NCBI GenBank assembly: GCA_023935145.1
Contig: CM043705.1
Coordinates: 20,320,001-20,384,000 of the forward strand
Length of the DNA: 64,000 bases
Reading direction: 5' to 3'
DNA from: Bretschneidera sinensis
Lineage: Eukaryota > Streptophyta > Magnoliopsida > Brassicales > Akaniaceae
Every line of letters begins with the position of its first letter. Positions within the stretch are counted from its first letter, which is position 1. The position numbers were made by a program, and so were the translations under genes. Of this stretch, positions 47,659-58,234 are shown piece after piece. The notes under the pieces were generated by a model, which saw nothing but the letters and a program-made list of their open reading frames with translations, made no database searches and was not told the origin of the DNA.

Positions 47659-49001
47659 TAGTGTTTTCAAAGGCGAGGGCGTTGGGCGAGGTGTAAGTCC
47701 CGAGGCATTGAGACGTAAGTCCCGAGGCATTGGGGCGTAAGTCCCTAGGCGTTGGGGCGTAAGCTTTTTAAAATATTGTGGCGTTTTGAATAAAATAATA
47801 TTAATTAAATTATAAAAATACTAAAAAATTGAAATAATATAAAAAAATTAATTATCAATAAACTTTACTAACTTAAGACCTATGAATGAATATTTATCAA
47901 AATATTTCATAAACACACGTTAACATCACAAACACAATGTTAAAAAAATGAAAACATATTGTGAGAATAAAACATGAGATCCAATTTGTGAACCAAGCAT
48001 TAACCAACAATAATCACACTTCATCTCACTCTAATCCTACCTTTTGTTTTGCGAGCAGCTAGGTCTTAGCAAAATTAAAAGATAAATGTTTTTTTTTATA
48101 ATTAAATTTAATTGTTTCATGAAGTGAAGGGCAAAATTGTAATTATAATAAAACTTACCTACTGTAAGTTACATCGTCATTTGTCATTTAACCTCAACGT
48201 AATTACAGTTCGTAACCTCAGCATAATTACCTACTGTAAGTTACAGTCTATTACCTCAGCGTAATTATGAAGAAAACAGCTTCATTTGTCATGGTAATTA
48301 TGATTTCTGAATTCTGAAACAAACATCAGCTCTTTCTCTCTCAACTCTTTTTTTCGAGGCGTCGTCCATCTTCTCTCTCAACTCTCTTTTGGAACAAGAA
48401 AAAGTGTTTTTCTGTTTGTTGGAGAAGCGAAGATGAAGAATAAATGACGTGGATGAGAGGAGAGCCTCTGGTCGCAAAGCTGGCAGTCTTAATGAAGTAT
48501 GTAGTTTTACCGGCAGCCATGGCTGCTGCTCTTATCTACTCACCTCCTCAATATGGCTTCTCCAAGAACGACAAATCCCCCAAATAAAGATACTCATCTC
48601 TCTTCTTTTCTCTTATCGGTTAGTGTCATCTCTTCCATCTTCTTTATTCGTTCCCTTATCCCTGGCTAGGGTTTTGGTTGCGATTTAATGTTTTTTTAAT
48701 GCGCTGATTGTTTTCAATTAATGATTTGGGACTCTGATCGCTGTATTTTTCTTTTAGTTATCGTGATTTGAATTTTTGTTTCTTTATTGAGTTAACCAGC
48801 TCAAACTTATAATGTCAAGTTAAAAAAAAAAAAATTTGCATTGAGTGTACGCCGAAACGCCTCGGGTGTCAAAGGCGTACGACTCACCCAGACCCGAAAA
48901 ACATATGCCCAATGATACTTTCACCCCAGGATTCACGCCCTGAGGCGTTTTGGCCCGAAAACGCCTCCGGGCGCGCCTCGGATTCACCTTTTCAAACACT
49001 G
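47659..49001. mobile_element. Non-autonomous hAT-like element (1.34 kb) nested in the Harbinger-like element
   Basis: The left end is TAGTGTTTTCAAAGGCGAGG; the right end read inward is CAGTGTTTGAAAAGGTGAA. Flanks CTTATGAT (47651-47658) and CTAATGAT (49002-49009) make an 8-bp target duplication with one change, as for hAT elements. GC-rich GGCGTAAGTCCCGAGGC repeats fill the left end, and related CGCCTC-rich DNA fills the right. A partial copy of its left end lies at 57426. No transposase frame is present. Confidence 0.82.
48492..48587 (+). CDS. Possible 31-residue hydrophobic peptide in gene-like insert of the hAT element
   Basis: The segment 48290-48700 differs from the AT-rich DNA around it. 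It has pyrimidine-rich leader sequence, the frame MKYVVLPAAMAAALIYSPPQ ending at TAA 48585-48587, and TAGGGTTTTGGTTGCGATTT, which is typical of plant 5' gene regions. The peptide has a short hydrophobic segment (residues 4-16). It may be a captured host gene fragment. Upstream ATGs make translation uncertain, and the product is not recognised. Confidence 0.35.
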   Translation: MKYVVLPAAMAAALIYSPPQYGFSKNDKSPK

Positions 49002-50419
49002 CTAATGATGATAAAAAATAATAATTTAATAATAACTATTATTTATTACTATTATAATAATAATAAATTACAATAATTATTATAATAAGTACTATTATAA
49101 TGATAATAAATGTAATTTTTTAATGATGATAGTTATAATAATAATTATAATATTAATATAATAAATTAATAATAATGATAATAATTATTATCATAATCAT
49201 AATAATATTATTAAAATACTAATAATAATATTATTCTTATCATTATAATAAATAATGATGCTTATAATACTGATAATAATAATTATTATTATGATTATTA
49301 ATTATAATAGTCATTATTCTTGTAATTATAATTATAAAAATATTATTATAGTAATTATTATAATTATGGTGATAAAATAATAATTTAATAATAATCATTA
49401 TTATTTATTATCATTATAATACTAATAATTAAATTTCAGGGTTTGTGAAGAAATTAGATATTTCTAAGGCTGATGAATAATTCTAGGGTATTTCAGTACT
49501 TAGACTTTTTATCCCACTTTAGTTCTAATCCAGCAATCTCATGAACCAAACATAGGATTAAGTTATTATCTCTTTAATCCTCGTTTATCCTATCTCATGT
49601 TAATCCTAATCTTATCCCACTATAGTCATGTCCATGAACCAAATGGGTTCTTACGATATAGGTTGTTATTGCCTTGTTTTTGTTGGGACATGTCTACTTA
49701 TTAACTAGGAAATAGCCAGAGGCTTGGTTGGGATATTCGCGTAGATATTTGGTTATTCAATCGTCATTTAGACTCTCTTTTATTCATTGTAATTTGTAGA
49801 TGGGAGAGTTTAGGGATTTTGATCGAGGAAGAGAACAAGGAGTTGGGGGATTGGAGGGGAATTAAGAGAGAGGTAGGATGATTATATTGCATTCAATTAA
49901 AAGACTTATTGGAAACTACTTTATAATGAAGGGTGTACCACCTCACTTTTTGACATCGCGATATTTACCTACCTATTGTTTGGAAAATGACATTTACCTA
50001 CTTTGTCGTATTCGAAAATTTGAAATTTTCAACAGATACCTCCCTCTGTCAAATTTTTTGTTAGTCAAACGATTCTTTTTTGGTCAGCAGTGAAAACCGT
50101 GTCATTATTATTAATAGAAACCTGAAAATACCCTTGATGCAACAACACTCCTTCACTATTTTGAAATGAACTCCATTAGATCTGACTTAATATTCATCTC
50201 TCATCTCCATAAAAACCTCCATAGTTCTCTGCAACGACATCCTCTCACCAGCCTTTGCATCCTCTCACCAGTTCGGCATCATCTCGCTCAGGTAAGTGCT
50301 TAAGTTATTTCCTTTCTCTTCATCAATCTTCCCCATCTAACATGTTTTCTTAATCCCACTCATCTCGTCACATCTCCATCATCGCTTGTTCTTACTGTTT
50401 TTGCTGCCAAAAATTAGAT

Positions 50420-50870
50420 TTTCTTTTGTCTGATATTTCATGGAAAGACATTATTTTTGGTATGGAATTTTCTTGGAAAAATGGGTTTTGTTGGTCTCAA
50501 ATTTCATGCAAGAATGGGTCTTCATCTACAATATTCTCTCGAGATTTGGATGTATTTTGGCTGGAAAGTTACTGAAAAAATGGGAGGTTTTTTGGTTTAG
50601 CTTTGCTTTTGCAAAAATTGACCGTATTTTCAGTAGGAATATTCTTGAAAAAAATTTGAGTTTTTTAGTACTAAACTTTTTCTTGCAAAATCTGAACATT
50701 TTTTAAGTGGAATTGTCCTGAAAAAAATGGGAGGTTTTTTGGTGTAGAATTTTCTTGCAAAAATGAAACATATATTTGGTGAGATTTTCCTACAAAAATG
50801 GGGTGTTTTTTGTTTGGCTGGATTTTTCGTGCAAAATATGGTGCGAAGAAAAGACCAATTAATATCTATT
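50420..50870 (+). repeat. Diverged tandem repeats in the GRF leader intron
   Basis: Phrases of the form GGAATTTTCTTGGAAAAATGGG then GTTTTTTGG recur at roughly 60-70 bp spacing (about 50465, 50570, 50640, 50715, 50790). They produce an artificial Phe-rich frame. Confidence 0.6.
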
Positions 50871-50948
50871 GCCTATTCGAATAATGTTTTTGCAGTAATG
50901 TCTTCATAAAGTGTTAATGACATTGGGTGGGATATACGGTTTTAGAAC

Positions 50949-51250
50949 ATGGGATGCAAGTGCGGTAAAAGGGCATATGTGAAGATAGTAGAATCAAAGA
51001 AAAACAAAAATAGGTTGTATTACTGCTATGAAGAAAGGATCTGTGGTGGGTTCCTTGGTGTTTGCCCATAAGTGAACCACTTGCATTACGTCCATATGAT
51101 GCTATTTTCACTGAATTGCGTGGCAACATTATAAATCTGAGAGACAAGTTTGGAAGATTGAGTGGAGAGATTAAAATGTTTATAGTTGTTCTACTCCTCT
51201 ATAATGTTTTCATGTTCAAGTTAGTAGTTGGGTTGTTGTTGAAGAATTAA
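50949..51250 (+). pseudogene. GRF-type zinc-finger protein with C-terminal membrane anchor, one frameshift
   Basis: From ATG 50949 the frame reads MGCKCGKRAYVKIVESKKNK and reaches Cys26, Cys32 and Cys39, the CxC...C...C spacing of a GRF zinc finger, then stops at 51069-51071. An overlapping frame (from 51062) continues PISEPLALRPYDAIFTEL, a short charged helix, and a hydrophobic tail (MFIVVLLLYNVFMFKLVVGL) to 51250. One base lost near 51060 would explain the split. Upstream, CTCAG/GTAAGTG at 50290 and TTTTTGCAG at 50895 suggest a 5' UTR intron. GRF domains bind nucleic acid; the role here is unknown. Confidence 0.65.
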
Positions 51251-51789
51251 TGATGGAATTTGTTTGTTTTGTTCTTTTGTCATGTAACTTGGTCTTGTAA
51301 TGGTTTAAATGAAATGAGAAGTTAGTTTGTATATGGACATGAACAATGGTCCTAATTTTGTCAACGAAACTGGTCCCTCATTTGAATAAGACTGGTCCAC
51401 TGGTCCTATTTAGACCATCTCGATACAAACATGAGGCCTGTTAGAAGATAAATGCATAATCAATTCATAGATACTTGATTAACTTACAAAAGATGGTTAT
51501 TAACCATTCATTTACAAAAGATGGATGTCCACCATGTATCTGTCAAAATATTTCAATAATAACAATACAACCATGTGCATCTAACTATGCAAATCTATAA
51601 TATGCACACAAAAAGCTAAATATTACATTCAAAAAATTCATTTGATTCTAATCCATTAAACTGTGCCCTATTACAAAAAGAACCAGTTAACCATGCTATG
51701 ATTCCAACAAAATGAATCAGACACCACTACCACTGGTGCTTCCTTGGGTTCCAATTATATAAGCACTTTGAGATAAGTGCATTCTTGTG

Positions 51790-54520
51790 AGTCCACTCAC
51801 TTACTAATCTGTGCTCTGCAAAACACATTTCATGATATAAGTGCTAAAAGCTTACACATATACATATAAATATACAGCCATATAAATACATAACTATAGA
51901 AAAATCAACACCAAACCTAAATTACCTGGCTGTTATAAGTCCCCAAACCTGATCTCACTGGCTTATTGCTCCATCCATCAACAATTCTTTTTCCTTTATC
52001 AATAGCACTTGCTACCCTACCCCTACCAGAACCACCATAAAAGCCACCGGATGCTCCCATACCATCTCTACCACCTATTATCCCACCTCTACCAGCAAAA
52101 ACAGCCCTCCAATAGTCACCACCACCACCCACTGCTCCCTTTCCATAATTGCCAAAAGCAATAGAGGCAAAGGCACCAAAGAAGGCACCAGGTGCTCCCC
52201 TTCTACCTTCATCTCCAGAAATCTTACCTCTGCCACCAATAGTAGCCCTTCAATAGTAACCACCACCACCTATTGTTCCCCTCCCAGAACTGTCAGAAGC
52301 ACCAGAGGCAGAGGCACCAGAGAAAGTACCAGGTGCCCCCCTTTCACCTCTATCTCTAGAAACCCCACATCTGCTACCAACCACAGCCTTCCAATAGTCA
52401 CTACCACCACCACTACCTACTACTCCCCTCCCATATCTATCACTACTTCTCCCTTTGCCAGCACCAACTGCTCTTCTTCTACCACCACTAGTTGATCTCG
52501 CTCTACCACCACTATTTTCCCTCCCACATCTACCACTTGCTACCCTCTCTTTGCCACCACTTGCTGCCCTTCCAAATCCACCACTTGCTACCCTCCCTCT
52601 ACCACCACTAGCACTAGCATGTGAGGATCTAGCACTAGTATGTAAGGATCTAGCACCACTATGTGAGTTTCCCTCATCACATTGCCATTGCCTTTGTAAC
52701 AACAAAGTAAACAAATTAAGAAGATTAACAATTTCATTAATAATGAAGATTTGATTAGCATTTATGTTTAAAAAGATTGAGAGATGGGAATTTACTTGTT
52801 GGATTTTCCTCTTCTTAACAGGTCTTTTTTGGCATGTTTTACCGTTATATCCAAACCGTCCACAAACTTTACATATTATGCTACAAGACCTCTTCCTGGC
52901 AGTGAATGGTCCAAGTTCACCTTCCTCTCTTCTTCTAGTATACTTACAAGGAATCTCAGTCATGTTCCAATAATTGCAGCTACATGTTCTTGCACCCAAG
53001 TCAACAACATACATCTTATCATTGTCCATCACTTGAAACCCTTCACCTCTAGTAGGGATCAAAGAACACTATCTTGTAGAATGCAAAAAGTTTTTTCAGC
53101 TTTTCTTTGACCTTAGAAGTAACCTTACCTTCCCATATGGTACCCGTAGCATACCTACTTTGTATCCTTACCATCAACTTAAGCCTAAGCATCTCTAATT
53201 ATATTAAGATTGGCTTGTTCCTCAGTTTGGTGACTTAAGCATTGAAGCTCTCAATGTGATTGTTGGTCAAGTCATTAGTCTTTGATATTGTGTGAAATAC
53301 ATGTCTAGCCCATGTCAACTCTTTGTCTACCAACCAACGCCAAGCATCATCTGAAACTGTTTTCATATCATTCATAACTGAAACCCAACTATCTCTATTG
53401 TATGCCTTAGCTACCATCCAAAAGTCAGTCCTAAACTCCAAACCTGGGTGATTAGCCCTGAAGTTGCTGTATACATGCCTAACACAATTTATGTGCTAAG
53501 CATATGGAAATACTCAGCAACAACAAATTTTAGGCCCTACAAAAAATAGACATACAGTGAGATAATTCAAAGAGTAAGGCAATCAAATGAGTAACGGATA
53601 AAATTAACTTAAAATTGTTGAAAGCATTAGCTTTTTTTATTCGATATTATGGTTAAATTCCTATCTCTGATATCAAAACCTAGTGACTGAGCCAACAGTG
53701 TACAAAACCAGCATTCAATCTTAACAAATAGTAAATGTAGCTAGGAATAAACCTCTGTCACCATCAAGTGCAACAGCTGATAGTAAAATCCCACCATATG
53801 AGCCTTTCAAGAAGCACGCATCAACCCCAAGGAATGGTCTGCATCCTTTTAGAAATCCAACTTTCAATGTATTGTAGCAAATAAAGATCATCTTAAACAT
53901 TGGAGGCACACTTAAGTTTCTCCTTTCATGCACTTGTATGTTAACAACAATACTAGAGTTCCTATTAATTATTAATTCTACATACTTTCTCAACTTGTTG
54001 AATGAGCCCACATGATTCTCCTCAACTTCTTCCATTACCCTCTTTTTACTTCTATACAATTGAGAACCACTTGCCTCAGCCGCAAATCTTTCTAACAAAG
54101 CAGCACTCATTGCTTCATAACTGACGTCAGGTCACTCTTTAGTGGTGCATTCAGTTTATTGGCTATCCATGGGACTCTTATATTCTCATTTTTTGTAACC
54201 TTCATATATTTGTGCTCGTCATGCAGGGTCTTCACAATGAAAATTATTTTATCTAGAATAACTGAAGCATAAATCCTCCAGGACAATTTTCAGCCTTACA
54301 AACTGCATGCATTTTTCTCGGGTCATTTTGGGGCTTATGGAATTTATACCCCCTGCTCACAATAGTCAGCTAACACAACCCTAAAATGCTTAACACCACT
54401 AAAAACATGACCATATTGGAACACAATGGTTCCATCTTCTCGGGGCTTGAATGGTACTGCTCTTAAACCCTTATGTTTGCAAAAGACCTACCTCTATGTC
54501 TCACCCTCTTAGCACTTGAG
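51790..54520 (-). pseudogene. MULE transposase (MuDR-type), broken
   Basis: On the minus strand the MULE core reads RPFLGVDACFLKGSYGGILL within 54110-53721 (DDE domain start). The later core lies at 53441-53235 (ELTWARHVFHTISKTNDLTN). A SWIM zinc finger follows in the 270-codon stretch 53062-52250 (CSCNYWNMTEIPCKY); its final His is Tyr at 52942-52940. Then come a CCHC-like knuckle (CKVCGRFGYNGKTC) and a long Gly/Arg/Ser repeat tail of GGRGRVASGG-like units to about 51917. A last mini-exon ending Ser-Thr-Asp-stop near 51806 is likely. Stops and missing segments between blocks make it inactive. Confidence 0.82.
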
Positions 54521-54524
54521 TCAC

Positions 54525-55861
54525 TGATAAGAGTCAGAAAATGTATCCTTTCTAGTGTTTATTTGTCAGCATTTAGGGTTAATTTAGGGCTTGATTACAC
54601 ATTTATGCCATAATAATTCTTAAGTGTCATTCTTGGTATAATGATTTATTTCGGTGTATTTTCAGGTATTTTGGGTTTAAAAGAGATTGAAAAGTTAACA
54701 TTGATTAAAGCATGAAGATTCTATGCATGTCAGAGTTAAAGAAAGGTTTCAGAAGGATAAAATGAAGAAAAATCCATTTTTAGGGTTTTGTGCCGCGGCA
54801 CGCATGATTTGCGCCGCGGCCATCCGCATTATGGAGAATATGTGTTAAGGTGGCTGCGCCGCTGCAAGGCATGGTTTGCACCGTGGCGCAGGAGCTTTTC
54901 GTATAGTCGTGCCGTGGTGCCCCTGTTCTGTGTCATAGCACGGACGCAATTTCTCTGTTTTTAGTTTACGATTTCTCTCGACCTTTTTAGGACTTTAATA
55001 TTTTTTTTACCCGAAAATACCCTTGAGCCTTCTAGGGAATTAATAGAACACTTAGGGTTTGCTGAAGGGGAGAGTTTTTTTGATTGAGAGAGCTTCCATC
55101 TTCTTCTTCCTCAAGGTGATCAAGGATGAACTCCATGTTCAACTAAACTCCAAGCAAAACGAAAGGATGAGTTTCTAGGTGTAGTTGTTCTTATTTCTAA
55201 CTTTGATTCAGTTGTATGGATTGATTGTTAAACATTGTTTATGATTTACTCTTTGATTAAATAAGAAGGATTTGAATTCACATGACAAATGCAATTTATG
55301 TTCTTCTTCTCTTAGATTTCCTTAATCCGATGATTGCATTCTTCTTCTCCATATAGGTCTAGTCAAGCTTTTCTTATGTCAAAGTTGTTAGATACAATTG
55401 ATTTCAGTAGATCTATCTTATAGGTTTGTCCATTACTGCAGAATTATATTTGAAATATATTGTCGCTTCTTGATAATTTATAAGATAGATCTTGTGTGTT
55501 TGAATTGAAATTAAAGAGTAATTTATGGCAATTACATTAAGGTATTTATGTGCTTTGATTGAATATTTACCAATTGCTTATTTGGGATGTGAAACTAGTA
55601 ATTGAGATAAAACATTTGAGTCAAGATAGGAATGAGGCAACGAACTTAGAAAGGATTCCTGGAGCCATGTTATTTCTCTATTGAATTCTTCATCATATTT
55701 TCACAATTCTCTTATATAATTTCATTCATAGAACTCAGATTTTCTTACTTGAACTTTATCGTTTAGTGCTAAGGTTTACACTTTCTCTTGTAGTTCGCTT
55801 TCCTCGTGGGATCGACACCTCAGCTATACACAATAATCGCGTATTAGTTTGAGCGTTATCA
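54525..55861 (+). repeat. Gypsy 5' LTR (Athila/Tat-related), full length
   Basis: It runs from TGATAAGAGTCAG to GAGCGTTATCA, 1337 bp, and is followed at 55863 by the primer site TTTTGGCGCCGTTGC. It is inserted into the MULE transposase remnant. Its last 261 bp (from 55601) are repeated inverted at 57165-57425. Confidence 0.85.
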
Positions 55862-56017
55862 AATTTTGGCGCCGTTGCATGGGACTGCGCTTAATTACAA
55901 GGAAGATTATCAACTTTGAGACAAGGTTGTAACATTGTTCTTTGCTTTTTGTTTTGATTTTCTGTTTTGATTTTATTTTGTTTTCTTTATTCGTCCCCCC
56001 TCTAATTCCTTTGGTGT

Positions 56018-56510
56018 ATGCATAGACTCAGAGATAAGCGAGGTAGATTCATTAAAAGACCCGAAATAGAGTTACCCTCTCATTCCATGTCCGATAGTGA
56101 AAGTTTGCCTAGATCAAATCATAGTGCACACCCAAACGAGAATTTAGAGAATTTTGTTAACATGGCCAACAATAATAATGAGAATGTTGCTAGGACACTT
56201 AAGGACTACTTGCACCCTAGCCGAACGGCCACACCATCTTGTATCATGTTCCCCCCTAATGTTCAACAACCTAAGTTTAAGTCGGGCATGATCCAATTGC
56301 TACCAACTTTCCATGGATTAGAGAATGCAAACCCCTATGTCCATATTAGGGAATTTGAAGAAGTAGTAGCAACCTTTCAAAGTAGGGCTGATATGTCAGA
56401 CACCGTCAAACTTAGGTTTTTCCCCTTTTCGCTTAAAGATAATGCCAAGGTTTGGTTGTACTTGTTAAGGCCTAGGTGCGAGGTCTGGAGCCTTCTTCTT
56501 GTTTTGTGCC
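56018..56510 (+). pseudogene. Gypsy gag N-terminal part (left arm)
   Basis: The frame opens at 56018 and carries RLRDKRGRFIKRPEIELPSH, then LKDYLHPSRTATPSCIM and the capsid block NPYVHIREFEEVVATFQ through KLRFFPFSLKDNAKVWLY, typical of Athila/Tat-type capsids. It leaves real gag sequence at the palindrome centre (56509). The frame continuing to 56662 is only the antisense of the right arm. Confidence 0.88.
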
Positions 56511-56528
56511 TTTTATTTGTTAATTTTC

Positions 56529-57021
56529 AGCACAAAACAAGAAGAAGGCTACAGACCTCGCGCCTAGGCCTTAACAAGTACAACCAAACCTTGGCATTAT
56601 CTTTAAGCGAAAAGGGGAAAAACCTAAGTTTGACGGTGTCTGACATATCAGCCCTACTTTGAAAGGTTGCTACTACTTCTTCAAATTCCCTAATATGGAC
56701 ATAGGGGTTTGCATTCTCTAATCCATGGAAAGTTGGTAGCAATTGGATCATGCTCGAGTTAAACTCAGGTGCTTGAACATTAGGGGGGAACATGATACAA
56801 GATGGTGTGGCCGTTCGGCTAGGGTGCAAGTAGTCCTTAAGTGTCCTAGCAACATTCCCATTGTTATTGTTGGCTATGTTAACAAAATTCTCTAAATTCT
56901 CGTTTGGGTGTGCACTATGATTTGATCTAGGCAAGCTTTCACTATCGGACATGGAAGGAGAGGGTAACTCTATTTTGGGTCTTTTAATGAATCTACCTCG
57001 CTTATCTCTGAGTCTACACAT
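56529..57021 (-). pseudogene. Gypsy gag N-terminal part (right arm, inverted copy)
   Basis: A minus-strand copy of the same gag segment. It starts at 57021 (CRLRDKRGRFIKRP) and ends at the palindrome centre. Differences from the left arm (for example PKIELPSPS against PEIELPSHS) show the arms have diverged and are not a simple sequencing duplication. Confidence 0.88.
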
Positions 57022-57425
57022 ACACCAAAGGAACTAGAGGGGGGACGAATAAAGAAAACAAAATAAAATCAAAACAAATAGCAAAAAACAATGTTGCCAT
57101 CTTGTCTTAAAGTTGACAATTTTCCTTGTAATTAAGCGCAGTCCCCGGCAGTGACACCAAAATTTGATAACGCTCAAACTAACACGCGATTATTGTGTAT
57201 AGCTGAGGTGTCGATCCCATGAGGAAAGCGAACTACAAGAGAAGGTGTAAACCTTAACACTAAACGATAAAGTTCAAGTAAGAAAATCTGAGTTTTACGA
57301 ATGAAATTATATAAGAGAATTGTGAAAATATGATGAAGAATTCAATAAAGAAATAACAAGGTTCCAGGAATCCTTCCTAAGTTCGTTGCCTCATTCCTAT
57401 CTTGACTCAAATGTTTTATCTCAAT

Positions 57426-58130
57426 CAGTGTTTTCATAGGCGAGGCGTAAGTCTCGAGGCGTTGGGGCGTAAGTCATTTGAAATGTTGGGCGTTTTGAAT
57501 AAAATAATATTAATTAAATTATAAAAATATTAAAAAATTGAAATAATATAAATTAATTAATTATCAATAAACTTTACTAACTTAATACCTATGAATGAAT
57601 ATTTATCAAAATATTTTTACACAAATATCAAACAATTTGATGAAAATTTTAATCACATATGATATTAGACGTACACTGTCGTTTGTTGCAAATGTATCCA
57701 TCAATTTACACTATGGTCCTCCAACATAGTGGTTCCATTTGTAATGACATCCAATCAAAATGTTGAAAATTTAAAATTCTGACCTAAAAGGTTGAAAATC
57801 CGAGTAAGTCTTTTGAATTTTTTAGGGCGTTTTGACTTTTTAATAAAATAATATTAATTAATTAATTAAATAGAATAGTAAAATAAAAATAATTTAATTT
57901 TTAATTAATTATTTAATTTTTATGAAAGTTTAATACGTTACTAACTCTATATAGTCTGATAATTATAATTTTGTAAATATTAATATATATTTATATATAA
58001 ATTATATGAAGTATAACTTATATTTATATATTGTTGTAATTTGTAAGTGATTAATTAAATAGTTTGTAATTATTTTTAAACTAGATAACATGTATTATAT
58101 ATTTATGAAGTGTAATAATATCACACCAAG
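57426..58130. mobile_element. Partial hAT-like element copy and AT-rich DNA
   Basis: It starts CAGTGTTTTCATAGGCGAGG and shares about 200 bp with the left end of the 47659-49001 element, up to TTATCAAAATATTT near 57620. The right terminus was not found. A second, weaker copy of the TTTTAATAAAATAATATTAA phrase occurs at about 57838. The rest is AT-rich with no gene. Confidence 0.65.
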
Positions 58131-58232
58131 GGTGTTAGCTCAGTGGTAAGTTCTATGACCCTTTAGGTCATGAGTTCGAGCTGCATCGCAGGGAAAAAGA
58201 TTTAGGAGGGGCTGGGCTGACATGATTTGGAA
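58131..58232 (+). mobile_element. SINE-like tRNA-derived sequence
   Basis: The RNA polymerase III A box TAGCTCAGTGG (58137-58146, from T at 58136) matches the consensus. A B-box-like GTTCGAGCT (58174-58182) has one mismatch, at its last base. Their spacing of about 28 bp fits a tRNA-derived SINE head. No tRNA cloverleaf or CCA-end context was found, so it is not called a tRNA gene. It abuts the broken edge of the Copia element. Confidence 0.55.
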
Positions 58233-58234
58233 GA

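Larger units (their letters stand above)
47143..49650. mobile_element. PIF/Harbinger-like element with AT-rich core, split by a hAT element
   Basis: Ends are GGGCTTGTTTGGTTAG on the left and, read inward from the right, GAACCCATTTGGTTCATG. Both are flanked by TTA (47140-47142 and 49651-49653). Subterminal phrases TGTGGGATTAA and GTGGGATAAGATTAGG resemble those of the 44484-45507 element. The core (47390-47650 and 49010-49430) is an AAT/ATT-rich low-complexity stretch. A hAT element with its own target duplication sits inside. No transposase gene. Confidence 0.78.
49654..54524 (-). mobile_element. MULE (Mutator-like) DNA transposon, right end lost
   Basis: A minus-strand MULE transposase remnant (51790-54520) and a plus-strand GRF zinc-finger frame (50949-51250) lie head to head at their 3' ends. 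The left end is probably near 49930, but terminal inverted repeats and the 9-bp target duplication were not established. On the right the transposase coding is cut at 54525 by the start of a Gypsy LTR. The bounds given are therefore outer limits. Confidence 0.65.
55601..57425. repeat. Large inverted repeat (about 0.9-kb arms, 22-nt spacer) of Gypsy LTR-gag
   Basis: The left arm 55601-56508 and right arm 56531-57425 are reverse complements with modest divergence. The spacer is 56509-56530. Each arm holds, from the outside in, about 260 bp of LTR end, the primer site, the leader and the first ~165 codons of gag. The gag halves differ at about 11 of 164 residues. The left arm is attached to a full LTR; the right arm ends where a hAT-like terminus begins (57426). 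Confidence 0.95.

Noticed and set aside
50914..51147. Minus-strand 77-residue frame
   Set aside because: It is the shadow of the GRF zinc-finger frame on the opposite strand.
52455..52754. Plus-strand Pro/Leu-rich frame
   Set aside because: It is antisense to the Gly/Arg/Ser repeat tail of the MULE transposase.
56511..56662. C-terminal extension of the left-arm gag frame past the palindrome centre
   Set aside because: It reads the opposite strand of the right arm and is not gag sequence.
58131..58210. tRNA gene
   Set aside because: A and B boxes are present but no cloverleaf, anticodon stem or acceptor pairing could be formed; the SINE head fits better.
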